Source: Chara braunii
Lineage: Eukaryota > Streptophyta > Charophyceae > Charales > Characeae
Length of the DNA stretch: 37,709 nt
NCBI GenBank assembly: GCA_003427395.1
Contig: BFEA01000167.1
Span: 88,994 to 126,702 of the forward strand
Direction: 5' to 3'
Positions 1 to 10,359 of the stretch are shown here, piece by piece (positions within the stretch are counted from its first letter, which is position 1; every line of letters begins with the position of its first letter). The position numbers and the translations under genes were made by a program. The notes under the pieces are model-generated. The model made no database searches and had not been told where the DNA came from. It worked only from the letters and a program-made list of their open reading frames with translations.

Positions 1-57
<57 letters not shown>
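1..57. repeat. (CT)n microsatellite inside the element A LTR
   Basis: At least 28 CT units up to the window edge. In element B the same LTR position holds only a short (GA)-rich stretch (about 21720-21740), so this is an expansion of an LTR-internal purine tract, not a host microsatellite next to the element. Confidence 0.95.
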
Positions 58-60
<3 letters not shown>

Positions 61-548
61 ATCCCTTGTCTTGGTCCTCTCGTCCCACCATACATGCACG
101 CTCCTACTACGAGAATCTACTCTGAATGCTACTCACTAAAGACTACCTCTAACCCTTCTACATCTACTAACATGCTGGCGCAGTTATGGCTGCTTCTGCC
201 AGCCAGCGCCCAGCCCCTTCTCCCTCTTGCGCAACTTCTTCTGCTAGCGCTTCCCCAGCGTGCTAGCGCACAAGTGCCTTCAACACTACCACACAACAAT
301 GCCACTGGAGATCTGTCGTGTGGGGAGGCTGGCTTGGTTTCTTATACTGCTGGCCTCCCTTCGCGAGGTCTACATTGGCACACTTGGGTCTTCCTTGTCC
401 CAGACCTCTGCAGTGTGTGTCCCAATACCTTTTCCTTCAGGGTCTGCTGATGCGGCGGCCTTCACGCCTGAATTTCGGACTTGGGGTCTGAACCTAGAGC
501 TCATGTTGGACTTTGACTGGACTGGGACCTGATCTTTGACTTCCGTTC

Positions 549-669
549 GAACAGACACAACTTCAGTCCGAACAGACACACCTACTGCCCGAACATACAC
601 ATGCACTGCACGAACAAACACATCTCCTGCTTGAACAGACATGACTAGCACACCCTCTGGATGAACAGA
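549..669 (-). promoter_or_regulatory. 21-bp phased TGTCTGTTCG motif array in the U3 of the A 3' LTR
   Basis: On the plus strand the GAACANA core starts at 549, 570, 591, 612, 633 and 663: exactly 21 bp apart five times running, then 30 bp. The array lies about 200 bp upstream of the TATA box in element orientation. The same spacing occurs in the 5' LTR (7803-7917). The layout resembles an enhancer of helically phased binding sites. The binding factor is unknown. Confidence 0.6.
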
Positions 670-912
670 TGTGTCTCCCACAATTGACTACTGCAACTGT
701 TCGTCCAGGGTACAACCGTGACCTTTGACCTGACTTCTGCTTTAGTTAGGATGTGACTTTTGACCCAGAGAACATGCCTTTTGATCTGTTTTTCACGAGT
801 TGGGTTTTGGCCTAGTGACCCCACTATGCTGCATTCGTCATTCAGGGTTTGAATCGGGTAAAGGCCCTTTTACTCTCACCGGCCTAGTTTCGAAGTCCTT
901 TGAGAAAAACCG

Positions 913-2318
913 TCATCTGTTTATTATGTTTATTCCTCTTCTTGCTCTTTCATAAGCAGATACAATATGAGGCGCAGACTCAATTAATTCTTCTCTTGTG
1001 AACCAGCGATCTTCACTCGGGTCCTGATATGCAAATCTTACTTTATATTGTCGCTGGGGTCTGCCTCTACGCCCAGTTTGAAGAGTGCTTTCAGCAACAA
1101 TCTTGTCCACATCATATTTCCCATCCATACTAGGAGGTATGGCTGATCTGCGACCGGGAAATAACTCATTCGTCACGCAAGGTAAGAGCTTTGAAGCGTG
1201 AAAAACTGGATATGTATGCAAATGCAGAGGAATTCCAATCACATAAAAAGGTCCATCCACATCTCCAATCACATCTAGAACTTGCTAAGGTCCTCTGTAG
1301 GCTGGTAGCATTTTCTGGGATATGTTCTCCTCAGGAACGAATTCCTTAGATTTAACGCATACCAGATCACCTACAGCAAACTGAGAAGGTCTTTGTGCTT
1401 GTTCGCTTGTTCTATCATCTGATGTTGTGCTTTCATTATATTTTTTTTCACTTTCTCAATCCCTTTTTGATATTGTACTGCAAATTCACTCTTTCCTAGT
1501 GGAAGCTTATGTACTTGATCGGGGTTTAGGCAATCAATAGGTCTGCGTGGACGCCATCCCAAATGCAACTCCATTGGAGTCTTGCATGTAGATAGGTGAA
1601 CAGAGTTGTTATAAGCACTAGCAACTTTGGGCAAATGTTCATCCCAATCAATCTGGTCGGGGCGTATGTACATTCGCAGCGTTTGTTGTAAAATCTTGTT
1701 CATTTGCTTAGTTTGGCCATTTGTCTCAGGGTGCCGGCCTGATGACATAGTCAACTTAGAGCCATAGATGTTCATTAGTTGCTGCCATTATTCACTCGTG
1801 AACCGCAAATCTTTGTCACTTAAAATCGTTAAGGGATGTCCATAATCCTTCACCCAATGGTTAAAGAATTCCCAGATTACTAATTTTGTCTTTGCTTCCA
1901 CAGGTAATGCTACGAAGACAGCATATTTACTAAACTTGTCAACGATGACCATAACTTGCGTCTTTCCTTTCCTGTTTTTTACCTTAGTGTCCATAAAGTC
2001 AATGGACACGGAGTCTCCTGGGCTGGATGAAATTGGCAAAGGTTTCAACAGTCCAAGGGGAGGCTGAGTGGTGCTCTTATTTCTTTGGCACACTTGACAA
2101 CCCTGCACATATGCAATACAATCGGGTTTCATGCGAGGCCAGGTGTAGGAATGTAATAGGTTTGCATAAGTCTTTTTCCACTCGAAATGGCCTTCAGTGT
2201 CATGGCACTCCCACAAGATCAGACTTCTTACCTCCTCCTTATTAGGAATACAAAGCCTATCATACACATCCGTTTTTTCAAAAAACAGTCCTTGGGTAAT
2301 ACGACTTCTTGTATACAC
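913..2318 (-). pseudogene. pol: Element A pol: integrase with chromodomain-like C-terminus (broken)
   Basis: Integrase inserts the cDNA into chromatin. The zinc-binding HHCC region is present (HDTEGH, then CQVC) and is followed by the DDE core. The first Asp (SIDFMD) and second Asp (LSDKD) are visible, but the third catalytic residue is Lys in GQTKQMN, where family members carry Glu. A TAA replaces a Gln codon at about 1785. A 1-base deletion near 1390 shifts the frame before the GPY/F-like and chromodomain-like C-terminal part (913-1272: FHASKL, then QYKVRFAYQ...DRWFTREEL). The ORF ends 41 bp before the 3' LTR, as in element B. Identification is strong; the product would be inactive. Confidence 0.92.
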
Positions 2319-3765
2319 TTAATCATAGTGTCATAATCAGGATCTGTGGAATATGCACTTTTAATCTTCTCTTGTAAATCGGTACCCATATCTAAATATG
2401 TTACAACAGCACCGAGGAAGTCAGGTCTTCGACTTAAAGCATCAGCAACAACATTATATTTCCCCTTTACTGGCTTTAGCTCAAAATCATACTGGTCAAT
2501 TTCAGCAGCCCACCTAGTCAGCTTAGGTGTCATCCGGGCCTGCGTTTTAAGCCAGCGACGTGTCTCATGATCTGAGTACACTTTAAAGTGGCATCCTAAG
2601 AGATAGTGTCGCTAATGATCCAGAGATTCTCGGAGAGCAAACAACTCCATCTCATACGTAGAAGCGGCGACCTTCTCATTAGGTAGTCGTCGGGACATAA
2701 ACTCAACAGGCCTGTATCCATTCCCATCGTCTTGTTGGAGTACAGCGCCTATCCCGTACTGACTGGCGTCGGTTGTGACGACAAAGGGCAAAGAGGGATC
2801 ATTAACTTTCAAAATCGGATAGTTGATTAAACATTTCTTTAGACGCTTGAATGAAGTCGTACAATCTGAGTCCCACTTCCAGATCGTTTCTTTCTTTAGC
2901 AATCTGCGAAGGGGAGCAGCAATTATCGTCAAGTGTCTAACGAACTTCCGATAATAGTTGGCTAGCCCAAGGAACGACCGCAACTCGGTCAAAGTGCGGG
3001 GGCTAGGCCAATCGCGAATTGTTGCAATCTTTGCGTCTTCCGGTTTGATTCCATCACCATCAAGCACATGCCCCAGCTATAAAACATGACGCTTAGCCCG
3101 CCCGCACTTCTTGGGGTTCAACTTCAGTTTTGCTTCACGCAATTTATTTAGCACGAGTTGAAGGTGCTCACAATATTCTTTCAAATCTTTACTAAATATC
3201 AAAATATCATCAAGATAAACGACAACAAACTTATCAAGCCACTGCGGAAAAGCTCATTCATCGTTCTTTGAAACGTTGCAGGGATATTTGTAAGACCAAA
3301 GGGCAACACAATGAACTCATAGTGCCCATACCTTGTTCGAAAGGCAGTCTTGTATTGGTCTTGTGGCTCTACCTCAATCTGATGGTAGCCAGACTTTAAA
3401 TCTATCTTAGTGAAGTATTTGCTACCCCGCACTCAATTCAACAAATCGTTTATCCTCGACAATGGCTCAACATTCTTAATTGTTATATCATTTAATCTTC
3501 TATAATCTATGCACATGCGGACCCTGCCATCTTTCTTTGGCACAGAAAGCACTGGCGCACCACCATAAGGCGAGGAGCTAGGTCTTATCCATCCCTTTTC
3601 CAACATTTCATCAAGTTGGGTTCGCAGTTCGTTTAATTCTTTGGGTGACATTCGGTATATAGGCCCCTTAGGAATCTGACTTCCTGGTACAATTTCAATG
3701 TGATGTTTGATTGGTCGTTCCACCACACCGCTTGGGGCCTCTGCCACATCTGCGAATTCTTTCAA
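2228..3765 (-). pseudogene. pol: Element A pol: reverse transcriptase and RNase H (broken)
   Basis: RT starts with the [11 protein letters not shown] and [18 protein letters not shown] motifs (3433-3765), continues through [13 protein letters not shown] (3199-3432) and loses frame just before the catalytic loop. The YLDD sequence is still readable in another frame at about 3205-3215. The connection and RNase H (2612-3067, 2228-2581) keep TTDASQYGIG, the YEMEL Glu, YSDHET and ADALSRR, so the four acidic RNase H positions are visible. A TAG at about 2612 and a frame change between 3067 and 3199 split it. Function is lost through frameshifts, not through motif loss. Confidence 0.92.
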
Positions 3766-3843
3766 AATCTTTTCAATTTCGGGGGACTTTGCCTCTTCTT
3801 TGACTTCACCCTCCTACACTGGGCGCACATATGCAACAAAAAC

Positions 3844-4440
3844 TTAATCATACAAGTTATACCTTTTCACATGGCGGGCGAACGCGGGGCCACTCATACA
3901 ACAATGAGCTAAGCTGCTTTCGTTACCAGATTCATGGAATAGGCGGATTTTTTTTTTTCCACCCTGCGGACTTGGGAACCAACACTCATGGTCCCTTAAC
4001 TTTATATCCGCATTTGCATTTTTACCTCGATCCATGCCTAAAAGGATGTCAAAAGGGAGATTTCTTCACCAAGAGAGTCAGAGAGTGGAGAACGCGTTCC
4101 ACCTTCCCCTCTGCTTCAAGCCGGAAGTATATCTTGACACCTTCAACATATCTATCCATTATAGTTATAGTGCTATTAGCTAGTTTACTCATTACGGGCT
4201 CATCTAACTGTTTAACCTTTAGCTCGAGTCGCAACTTTAGCAATCCTTTCTTACTAATATAGCTGCGCGTTGACCCACTGTCAATCATTCCTCCAACTCT
4301 TACTTTATTTATTTCTAGATCTGCAATTATTAACTGTCCTTTTCGTTTTTTCATTTCAGTCCAGGCTTGGCGACGAGCGACCAACTCATCACCCATGCGA
4401 ACGAGGGATCCACCTAGAGAGGTGCAAACACTTACCACCT
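3844..4440 (-). pseudogene. pol: Element A pol: retropepsin-like aspartic protease (broken)
   Basis: The protease that would cut Gag and Pol. The active-site motif IDSGSTRSYIS is intact (4049-4438). The frame is lost before the FDILLG-type flap/core segment, and the remainder (ADIKLRDHECW and following) reads in a different frame at 3844-4035. Compared with B, a 1-base deletion upstream near 4455-4460 also breaks the frame that should connect to gag by -1 frameshifting. Confidence 0.85.
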
Positions 4441-4537
4441 CTGGACAGTGTGCTAGGTGGGGCTGCCTATCTTTTCAGGTTCTGCCTGAGGAACCTTTGG
4501 ATTGGAGGATGTCTTTCTGTTTACATCCGAAGTTCCG

Positions 4538-4560
4538 GTGGAGGCAACTAAAACCTCTAC
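4538..4560 (-). promoter_or_regulatory. Hairpin at the gag stop of element A (candidate frameshift stimulator)
   Basis: On the minus strand GTAGAGG (4560-4554) is followed by a 9-nt loop TTTTAGTTG and CCTCCAC (4544-4538). Six of seven pairs form; there is one A.C mismatch where element B has a perfect stem. The gag stop lies in the 5' arm. See the equivalent features in B and D. Confidence 0.5.
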
Positions 4561-6659
4561 TGGCTGTTCCCTTTTGGTTGTTTATAATCGGGACAGAAGG
4601 GAACGATGTGGTTGGGGTCACCATATTTGAGGCATTGATCGACAACCTTTCTATCCTGCCAAACCTTCTCTATAATCCCCAATTTCTTCCAAGGCTCCCG
4701 TTCGGGCAAACCTGGATGGGGTGGATATGGTTTGTCCCATGTACCATACCATGCGCCTCTTCCTCTTCCCCAGGTGGAATACGAACCACGACCACCTTGC
4801 AAGGGCCCATTGCCCCTTCCACCCACGTAGTAGCTACCTTCGCCACCACCCCTTTGGGTACCGGGTCCTCTCCCACCGCGTCTGCGGCCTCCTCTTCCTC
4901 GGCCAGGTCCTCTTCCTTGTTGCCCTCCCCCGCGGGCTGCAACGGCTGCGTAGTCCCTCTCCCGAACTACCGTGCTGTTGGGTCTCCAGACCATAATCTA
5001 TTTGGTCGTAAGAGAGAGTTTCAACACCTCCTTCTTCAAAAGTAAGAAGGAGATTGTCTTTCCAAGGTATGTTCCTTGAGATAGTGCAGTTTTGCCATTT
5101 CTTACCTGCTTGCAGATCTTTCTAGTAATGACAATAATTAGCCTCGGCTAAGAAGCCGGCATGATCTATAGCGATCTTGCTTAATTTCTCGTATGTCATC
5201 CCCTCTTCCTTTGTGCGGGGATATAACTGAGTACGGAGAAGGTCCCGCAGTGCCCTAGCGAAATTTATTGAGGATCTGAGTGCGAGTGAGTCCATGTTCA
5301 ACGCATTGTAAGAGTTCATCCATCGTTGCTTTGAGTGCAGACGCACTCTTCCATTTTCGATCTGCAATGTTTAAGATTAGCATTTTTGTTCGGCGAGCCA
5401 GATTTTTATCTTCAAATCTTTCTCTAATAGCATTAAAGAAATCTTCGATTCTTGTTTGTTGTGAATATTCAATCATGGTCTGACAGTTCGCTTCTTTTTG
5501 CAACGATATGGCGAAGCTCATCGCATCGCCGGCCATGCGCGAGGTGGCCATCAGAACTCTGTCCCAATATGGAATATGTTGCCCATACACATACGACTCT
5601 ACTACCGAAATACAATGTAGGACACTCTCCTCCTTCTTGCCGGTATAGGTCCACGACACTTTAACTTTAATTTTCCTTATATCCCCACTATCTTCTTGCA
5701 GCACTCCCTTTCCTTTCTTATCACCATCTCCCCCGTCCCCGTCTCCATCTCCTCCTCCTCCTGCGCCGCTGCCACGAATTATCTTTTCAATCACGGCGGG
5801 AGTAAAGGTTTGTGTGATATGGTTATCTAATTTCTGAATATACGATTGAATATGCTGATCAACATCATTGGCAGACTTCTGCAAAAAGGTGTTCCAGACC
5901 CCCTCAAACTCATACTGGTGGGTTTCAACCTTTTGCAGAGTTATGTTCATTGCTTCCAGCTCTTGCTTGGTATGTTGGACTGTTTCTGTCAAGAGGGCTA
6001 GTTTTTCTTCTGTAGCGGCCTGTTTATCTTTTTGGTCCTGCAATTCTCTTTGTAGCCTCGCACCCTCTATTTGCAATCTTTTCCTTTCATCCAGTTCTTG
6101 CCGTTTTGCTGCTAACATTCTCATATGCAATTCCGCACGCTTTTCCTCTAATAGATGTCAGTTTTGCAATGAACAGATCTCTCTCTTCCTCCGTTTCTTC
6201 AATCCGGTCGCTGGAATAGGCATATTGATCATACCAATCTAGCGGTTTGACCTGAAGTTCGCCGCCTGTCTGGCTAGTCTCACCTTTTTCTGTCCGCCGC
6301 CTGAAGAGCCTGTCATCAGCAGGTTCATCTTCTTCCTCTATTGTCTGCAATTCTTCTTTCAGTTCCCTTTCCAACTTTTCTTTCATTTCCTTCTTCATTC
6401 GTTCTTCTTCCATCTGCATTTTCTTCTTTACTTCTTCTTNTTTTTGNCTTTTTCTTTCTTCTTTNTCTCTNTTCTTTTCTGCCTGCCNGCGATCAATCTC
6501 AGCCTGTTCTGCAGGCGTGGGCCCTGGCTTGATTGCCCGTGATCGCATCATCATATGGGACGAACATGTTCTTCCAAAGCCCAATGGGAAGAAGAGTCTG
6601 AAGATGGGCCCCAACAAAACAGATAGGGCCAATAATCCCTGCATGGGGTAGTCATCCAT
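4557..6659 (-). pseudogene. gag: Element A gag: nucleocapsid/capsid polyprotein (three frameshifts)
   Basis: Start chosen at the ATG at 6659 (context CACCATGG), because the same ATG and context begin the element B gag. Order: a hydrophobic N-terminal segment (MDDYPMQG then about 22 apolar residues), a highly charged Glu/Lys coiled-coil-like stretch, a second coiled region (LAAKRQELDERK...), a Gly/Asp linker, the gag core (IPYWDRVLMA...LYPRTKEEGMTYEKL), an RGG-rich tract (about 4700-4930) and a zinc knuckle. The knuckle reads CLKYGDPNHIVPFC, so its second Cys is Tyr. A net 29-base deletion near 6155 shifts the frame, and two more shifts follow near 5300 and 5080. Five isolated Ns lie at 6440-6488. 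Confidence 0.88.
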
Positions 6660-7549
6660 GGTGGATGACAGCACAGGGGGTCCTCCGCTGGTTCAGTGAC
6701 TACCCCTTCATTATACTAAACTCTGTCTGACGTGGACGGGATGCTGTTCTGTTTTTTTTTTTTTTTTTTTAACTCTGGAGATTGCTGCTTCAAGAATAAC
6801 GAATTTCAAACAATATAGGACTTCACTGTAGAATAGGACTTCTCCTTTTTCTTTTTTTACACGCTGCCTGTCTCCCACTTAGTTAATACCTTTCTCGCTT
6901 TCCTTTCGATCTGGCTGTCTCTTTTTTTGTTAACCTTCGTTGTCTGTCCTCTTGCGCAAGGAGAAGCTGGAGTGTACACTATGTCAGATGCCTGGTCAAT
7001 ACTTTGATCACACAGATTATCACTGCCCAGTTGATTATGCCTTATGTCGTGTTTGCATCCTGATGTGACGATCGGCCACCACCAACCAGCGTTCTCCTGC
7101 CTTTACTACCTCCTACAGATGTCAGACCAGAGAGGTAGAAGAAAGGACCAGACAAGGACTCTGACCACTCTTAACTCTGACATGACCAGACACTTGTATC
7201 CTAACGTTCAGACCAAACCAGACCTTGGGTAGACCCGACAGCACCAGCAGCGACCACCAGAGAGGAGGAGAAGTAGAGGTACAACACACACACTCATGCA
7301 ACGAGGTAAGGGGATGAGGGATTCTCCTCTCTTTTGCAGCTATCGTTGATGAAGACTCCTCGTCGCTCCGCACTCCAACGCTCCTTGCGCAGGTAAGTCC
7401 TCCTTAGCCCCTTCCTCTTCGGCCTACTTCTCTCTCCTATCCCAGTCCACTTCTCTCATTCCTCCACCATCGCCAGCATCATCATCAAGCCAGCGCGGTT
7501 CCTCTCGCCGGCCTTGCGCATGCCAGCGCAGTGAGTGCAACAAGTTACT
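6660..7549 (-). other. Element A leader between PBS and gag
   Basis: About 890 bp, alignable by eye with the element B leader (22070-22916), including pyrimidine/purine tracts (poly-T at about 6751-6770). I see no conserved ORF. On the opposite (plus) strand it contains CAG|GTAAGT at 7390-7398 and GAG|GTAAGG at 7303-7311, both at positions matching antisense donor-like sites in B. Confidence 0.6.
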
Positions 7550-7561
7550 GCTCCGATACCA
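7550..7561 (-). other. Element A primer-binding site
   Basis: The minus strand reads TGGTATCGGAGC, three bases after the LTR end (TTGCA). It is the same 12-mer as in element B and one base from TGGTATCAGAGC, the site complementary to the 3' end of plant initiator tRNA-Met. Confidence 0.85.
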
Positions 7562-7564
7562 AAT

Positions 7565-8127
7565 TTGCAAGGGACCTGACTGTCCACAACCTGCCTTATA
7601 CTGCTGGCCTCCCTTCGCGAGGTCTGCATTGGCACACTTGGGTCTTCCCTGTCCCAGACCTCTGCAGTGTGTGTCCCAGTACCTTTTCCTTCAGAGTCTG
7701 CTGCTGCTGCGGCCTTCAGGCCTGAATTTCGGACTTGGGGTCTGAACCTATTCCTCATGTTGGACTTTGACTGGACTGGGACCTGATCTTTGACTTCCCT
7801 TTGAACAGACACAACTTCAGTCCGAACAGACACACCTACTGCCCGAACAGACACATGCACTGCACGAACAGACACATCTCCTGCTTGAACAGACATGACT
7901 AGCACACCCTCTGGGTGAACAGATGTGTCTCCCACAATTGAATACTGCAACTGTTCGTCCAGGGGTACAACCGTGACCTTTGACCTGACTTCTGCTTTAG
8001 TTAGGATGTGACTTTTGACCCAGATAACATGCCTTTTGATCTGCTTTTCACGAGTTGGGCTCTGGCCAAGTGACCCCACTATGCTGCATTCGTCATTCAG
8101 GGTCTGAATCGGGTAAAGGCCCTTTTA
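7565..8127 (-). repeat. Element A 5' LTR with internal deletion
   Basis: Runs from TAAAAGGG (8127) to TTGCA (7565), 563 bp, against about 1175 bp in element B. U3 with the phased motif array (7803-7923) and the TATAAG box (7595-7600 on the complement) is kept. Almost all of R/U5 is missing: the sequence jumps from just after the TATA box to the last 25-30 bp before the PBS. The 3' copy at the window start retains that region, so the deletion followed insertion. Confidence 0.9.
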
Positions 8128-8541
8128 TGACACAGAGCTGCCCGGTAAACTGTAGGCAGAGAGGGAGAAGAGGACAACAAACGATGGCTGTGATAGACTG
8201 TTTCGTCGAAGTTCCACCAACTCATCAGGAGAAGAAACTTCATATGTATTGCATTTATTAAATTTTATTTGCACTCTTCATAATTTTCAGGGTCAGGATT
8301 TTTGTTTGCCCAGAGCTAAGGTTCAGAATTGTATGCATGCCATGTATAGACCAGGCCGTTACTGGCTACACAATTGCAACTGGAAGATTGAACCAGTCTT
8401 GATTTGTGCGTGTTATTCTTGCATGTGCACCAGCGTCAGTGTGATGTTATCATCTGGTGAGGGCGCCCAACGAGGATGAAGCCACCGCTCGATTCCGGAG
8501 CCCTATTTTGACGAACCAGAAGTTGCATTTCCCCGAGTCTG
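8128..8541. other. Host-like DNA next to element A, no confident gene
   Basis: Unlike any of the four elements. A short ORF from ATG 8183 (25 codons) and an open Cys-rich stretch at 8290-8479, preceded by a TTTTCAG acceptor-like site, can be read, but I recognise no family. Either could be chance. Confidence 0.3.
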
Positions 8542-8621
8542 AAATCTACAGTGCCACCATGAGGAATAATTGTGGTACCCTTCCCCACCGAACCTCTACC
8601 GGGTCTGGGCACTGTAGATTT
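8542..8621. repeat. 14-bp perfect inverted repeat with 52-nt spacer
   Basis: Arms AAATCTACAGTGCC (8542-8555) and GGCACTGTAGATTT (8608-8621) are perfect reverse complements. This could be the remnant of a small foldback element or a hairpin-forming transcript. I see no target-site duplication. Confidence 0.55.
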
Positions 8622-8820
8622 TGGCCCGGTACTTGTAGAGAAGAAAAAGAAACAGTGCAGCGCCCATTGGAGTGGTGGTTTAAGGTCATGCCATCCCAAC
8701 TGAACCCACGTCTATCCTTTGGGTTTTGTGATGTCGGATTCTCATTCTGGTCATGTGACTGAGCTCATTTGGCAACAACATGAACTCCTCTCAGAAGTTA
8801 TCATACAAAGTGAAAGCCCA

Positions 8821-9069
8821 TTACTTGAATAGGCGATAAGTAAAAGTACCTTGTGGTGTGAAGCTTACTTGTACTATAACCCGCATCATGTGGCAGTTGT
8901 CCCATCGATAGTCAAAGTTACATACAGCCATCATGTGACAGTCACCATTCACAGTGGAATGAATGTAAATGGGTTTTATTTTACCGAGCACCCTTGTAAG
9001 GATGAAGTCATTTGCACTGTGAATTGGAAACACAATTAGAGACAGAAGGACTGTGGTTGCTGCCCTCAT
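8821..9069 (-). CDS. Possible small secreted protein (82 aa), hypothetical
   Basis: From the internal ATG at 9069 the product begins MRAATTVLLSLIVFPIHSA, which looks like a signal peptide with a cleavable AxA-like end. About 63 residues with three Cys and a repeated CHMM motif follow. The longer frame opens at 9258; I chose the inner start because of the signal-like segment. A TATA-like stretch (TATACAAAT) lies about 30-40 bases upstream. The opposite strand is also open over 8851-9039, and the CHMM repeat reflects a 13-bp direct DNA repeat (ATCATGTGRCAGT), so this may be chance. No family recognised. Confidence 0.22.
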   Translation of the reverse strand: MRAATTVLLSLIVFPIHSANDFILTRVLGKIKPIYIHSTVNGDCHMMAVCNFDYRWDNCHMMRVIVQVSFTPQGTFTYRLFK

Positions 9070-9187
9070 TAGCAGTTGTCTTTGGTGTGTGTGTTGATTT
9101 GTATAGCTTTTGTACGCAGCAGAAGAAGTGTTGACTGTGGACCAGAAATCCGCCACAGTTGTCGTTGTTTTTTTCCCTTTTTCTAAG

Positions 9188-9233
9188 AATGGCGGCGGCC
9201 TTGAGATTTCATCATCAAACTGACCAGCCCAAG
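9188..9233 (+). CDS. Candidate 46-bp exon with a start codon, host gene unknown
   Basis: A strong polypyrimidine tract followed by CTAAG precedes this stretch, and AAG|GTAATT follows it, so both splice borders look canonical. Inside, ATG at 9189 opens a 15-codon reading (MAAALRFHHQTDQPK) that ends in phase 0 at the donor. The GCG-rich codons after ATG are typical of plant first coding exons. Without a transcript this remains a guess. Confidence 0.28.
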
Positions 9234-9299
9234 GTAATTCAGAGTTGTTTTTGTTCATTTGATCATATCAGGACTTGAACTCTTGTCTCTTTGTCAATA

Positions 9300-9998
9300 G
9301 TTCGTGGGTGAGTACCTGTGAGGCTTCAGGCCTCGGCGAGCGTCAACAGGGCCTGCCCGCTGAAAATAGGCCTGGCCCTAAGCGAAGGCCGTGGCAGTAA
9401 GAAATCCGCCAGCCCTGAGTGAAGGCTGGCATCATACAGCTGGAAGGAGGCTGGGACTCTCCAAGTAACCAGTCGGCCCGGCCTCTGAGCTAGTTGCAGA
9501 GGCTGGACCCAGGCTCAGGCCCAGTCTGTCCTCAGAAACTCTCATGTGGCCTCCAGAAAGTAACAAAAGGGAGGGGGCGGTTGCATTCCACACATTCAGA
9601 GGTACTTGCTGCCAGTGCTACAGTCTTTGCCTGAAGAGAACGCCCATTCATCATAGCTGTATTTGGTCGCAACTTTCAGTCCAGATGCAGCGATAGTAAC
9701 CGAGCGTTCCATCTGATTGAAGGTGCGAGCTCTGCATGAGCACATAGCGACCAGTCCAGCGCTCACTGAGGTAGAAAGGCGAGGCGCATCAGTGGTAGCT
9801 GATCCGCCCAGTGGCAGCTATAGCTGTGGTGGGGGTGGAAATGGGGCAGCGCTGTGGGAGATGGACAGCGGTGGGGACCTGTGGACTTACCTGGTGATGG
9901 CCAAGGGGCACACTTGGCGGTCAGACTCTGCAGTATTGTTAGGCTAGAGGAGAGTCAACAGAGAGAGAGAAAAAGTGTGAGAGATAGACGTAGGAGGT
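9300..9998. other. GC-rich host-like region, no gene called
   Basis: 9300-9560 is rich in GGCC and AGGCC palindromes (for example CAGGCCTCGG and TAGGCCTGGCC), reminiscent of a decayed SINE- or LTR-like repeat and of the GGCC-rich LTR of element D, but I cannot align it to either. 9717-9947 is open for 76 codons with a Gly-rich stretch; no family recognised. Confidence 0.35.
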
Positions 9999-9999
9999 G

Positions 10000-10021
10000 C
10001 ACACACACACACACACACACA
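10000..10021. repeat. (CA)n microsatellite
   Basis: Eleven CA/AC units directly visible. Confidence 0.95.
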
Positions 10022-10158
10022 TAAGAGGCACAGTAAAAGGGGAGCTGCAAGAACAATGAAAGGGGTACCCCAAGGACAACCAAAAAACTGTCTAATTATA
10101 AAATTGCCTTAATATGTTGGACATCTCAAATGCTCTCGTTGTCTGCAATAGGACAAAG

Positions 10159-10328
10159 NNNNNNNNNNNNNNNNNNNNNNNNNNNNNNNNNNNNNNNNNN
10201 NNNNNNNNNNNNNNNNNNNNNNNNNNNNNNNNNNNNNNNNNNNNNNNNNNNNNNNNNNNNNNNNNNNNNNNNNNNNNNNNNNNNNNNNNNNNNNNNNNNN
10301 NNNNNNNNNNNNNNNNNNNNNNNNNNNN
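10159..10328. other. Assembly gap (170 N)
   Basis: Run of N. It ends directly at a (CA)n tract, so the gap probably reflects an unresolved dinucleotide repeat. Confidence 0.99.

Positions 10329-10356
<28 letters not shown>
10329..10356. repeat. (CA)n microsatellite at the gap edge
   Basis: Fourteen CA units starting immediately after the N run. Confidence 0.95.

Positions 10357-10359
<3 letters not shown>

Larger units (their letters stand above)
1..872 (-). repeat. Element A 3' LTR (partial, truncated by window edge)
   Basis: Positions about 344-872 match 7595-8127 closely, and positions 58-343 match the reverse complement of the R/U5 part of the element B LTRs. The LTR starts (minus strand) with TAAAAGGG at 872, 41 bp beyond the end of the integrase ORF. 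It contains the 21-bp phased motif array (549-669), a TATAAG box (341-346 on the complement) and a (CT)n tract at the window edge. The terminal CA end lies beyond position 1. Confidence 0.9.
1..8127 (-). mobile_element. Element A: Ty3/Gypsy chromovirus LTR retrotransposon, degenerate, left end cut by window
   Basis: Minus-strand element. In element order it runs 5' LTR (7565-8127), PBS (7550-7561), leader, gag (6659-4557), pol PR-RT-RNaseH-IN (about 4440-913), 3' LTR (872 to the window edge). The two LTR copies match along U3, and gag and pol match element B at protein level throughout, so A and B are one family. A has several frameshifts and stops and a large deletion in its 5' LTR, so it is non-autonomous. 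The left target-site duplication lies outside the window. Right flanking host DNA begins at 8128. Confidence 0.93.

Noticed and set aside
94-681. Open frames of about 90-118 codons on both strands at the window start
   Set aside because: They lie in the element A LTR, recur at 7456-8079 with the LTR, and have no protein logic.
6440-6488. Isolated Ns as possible polymorphic sites
   Set aside because: They lie in low-complexity gag sequence, as do those at 24773-24786; consensus ambiguity between repeat copies is the simpler explanation.
8851-9039. Plus-strand 62-codon ORF ending EVICTVNWKHN
   Set aside because: No recognisable family, an in-frame stop just upstream, and it overlaps the opposite-strand candidate; not called.
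9300-9560. GGCC-rich stretch as a solo LTR of element D
   Set aside because: Only short palindromes are shared; no collinear alignment with 31660-32591 by eye.
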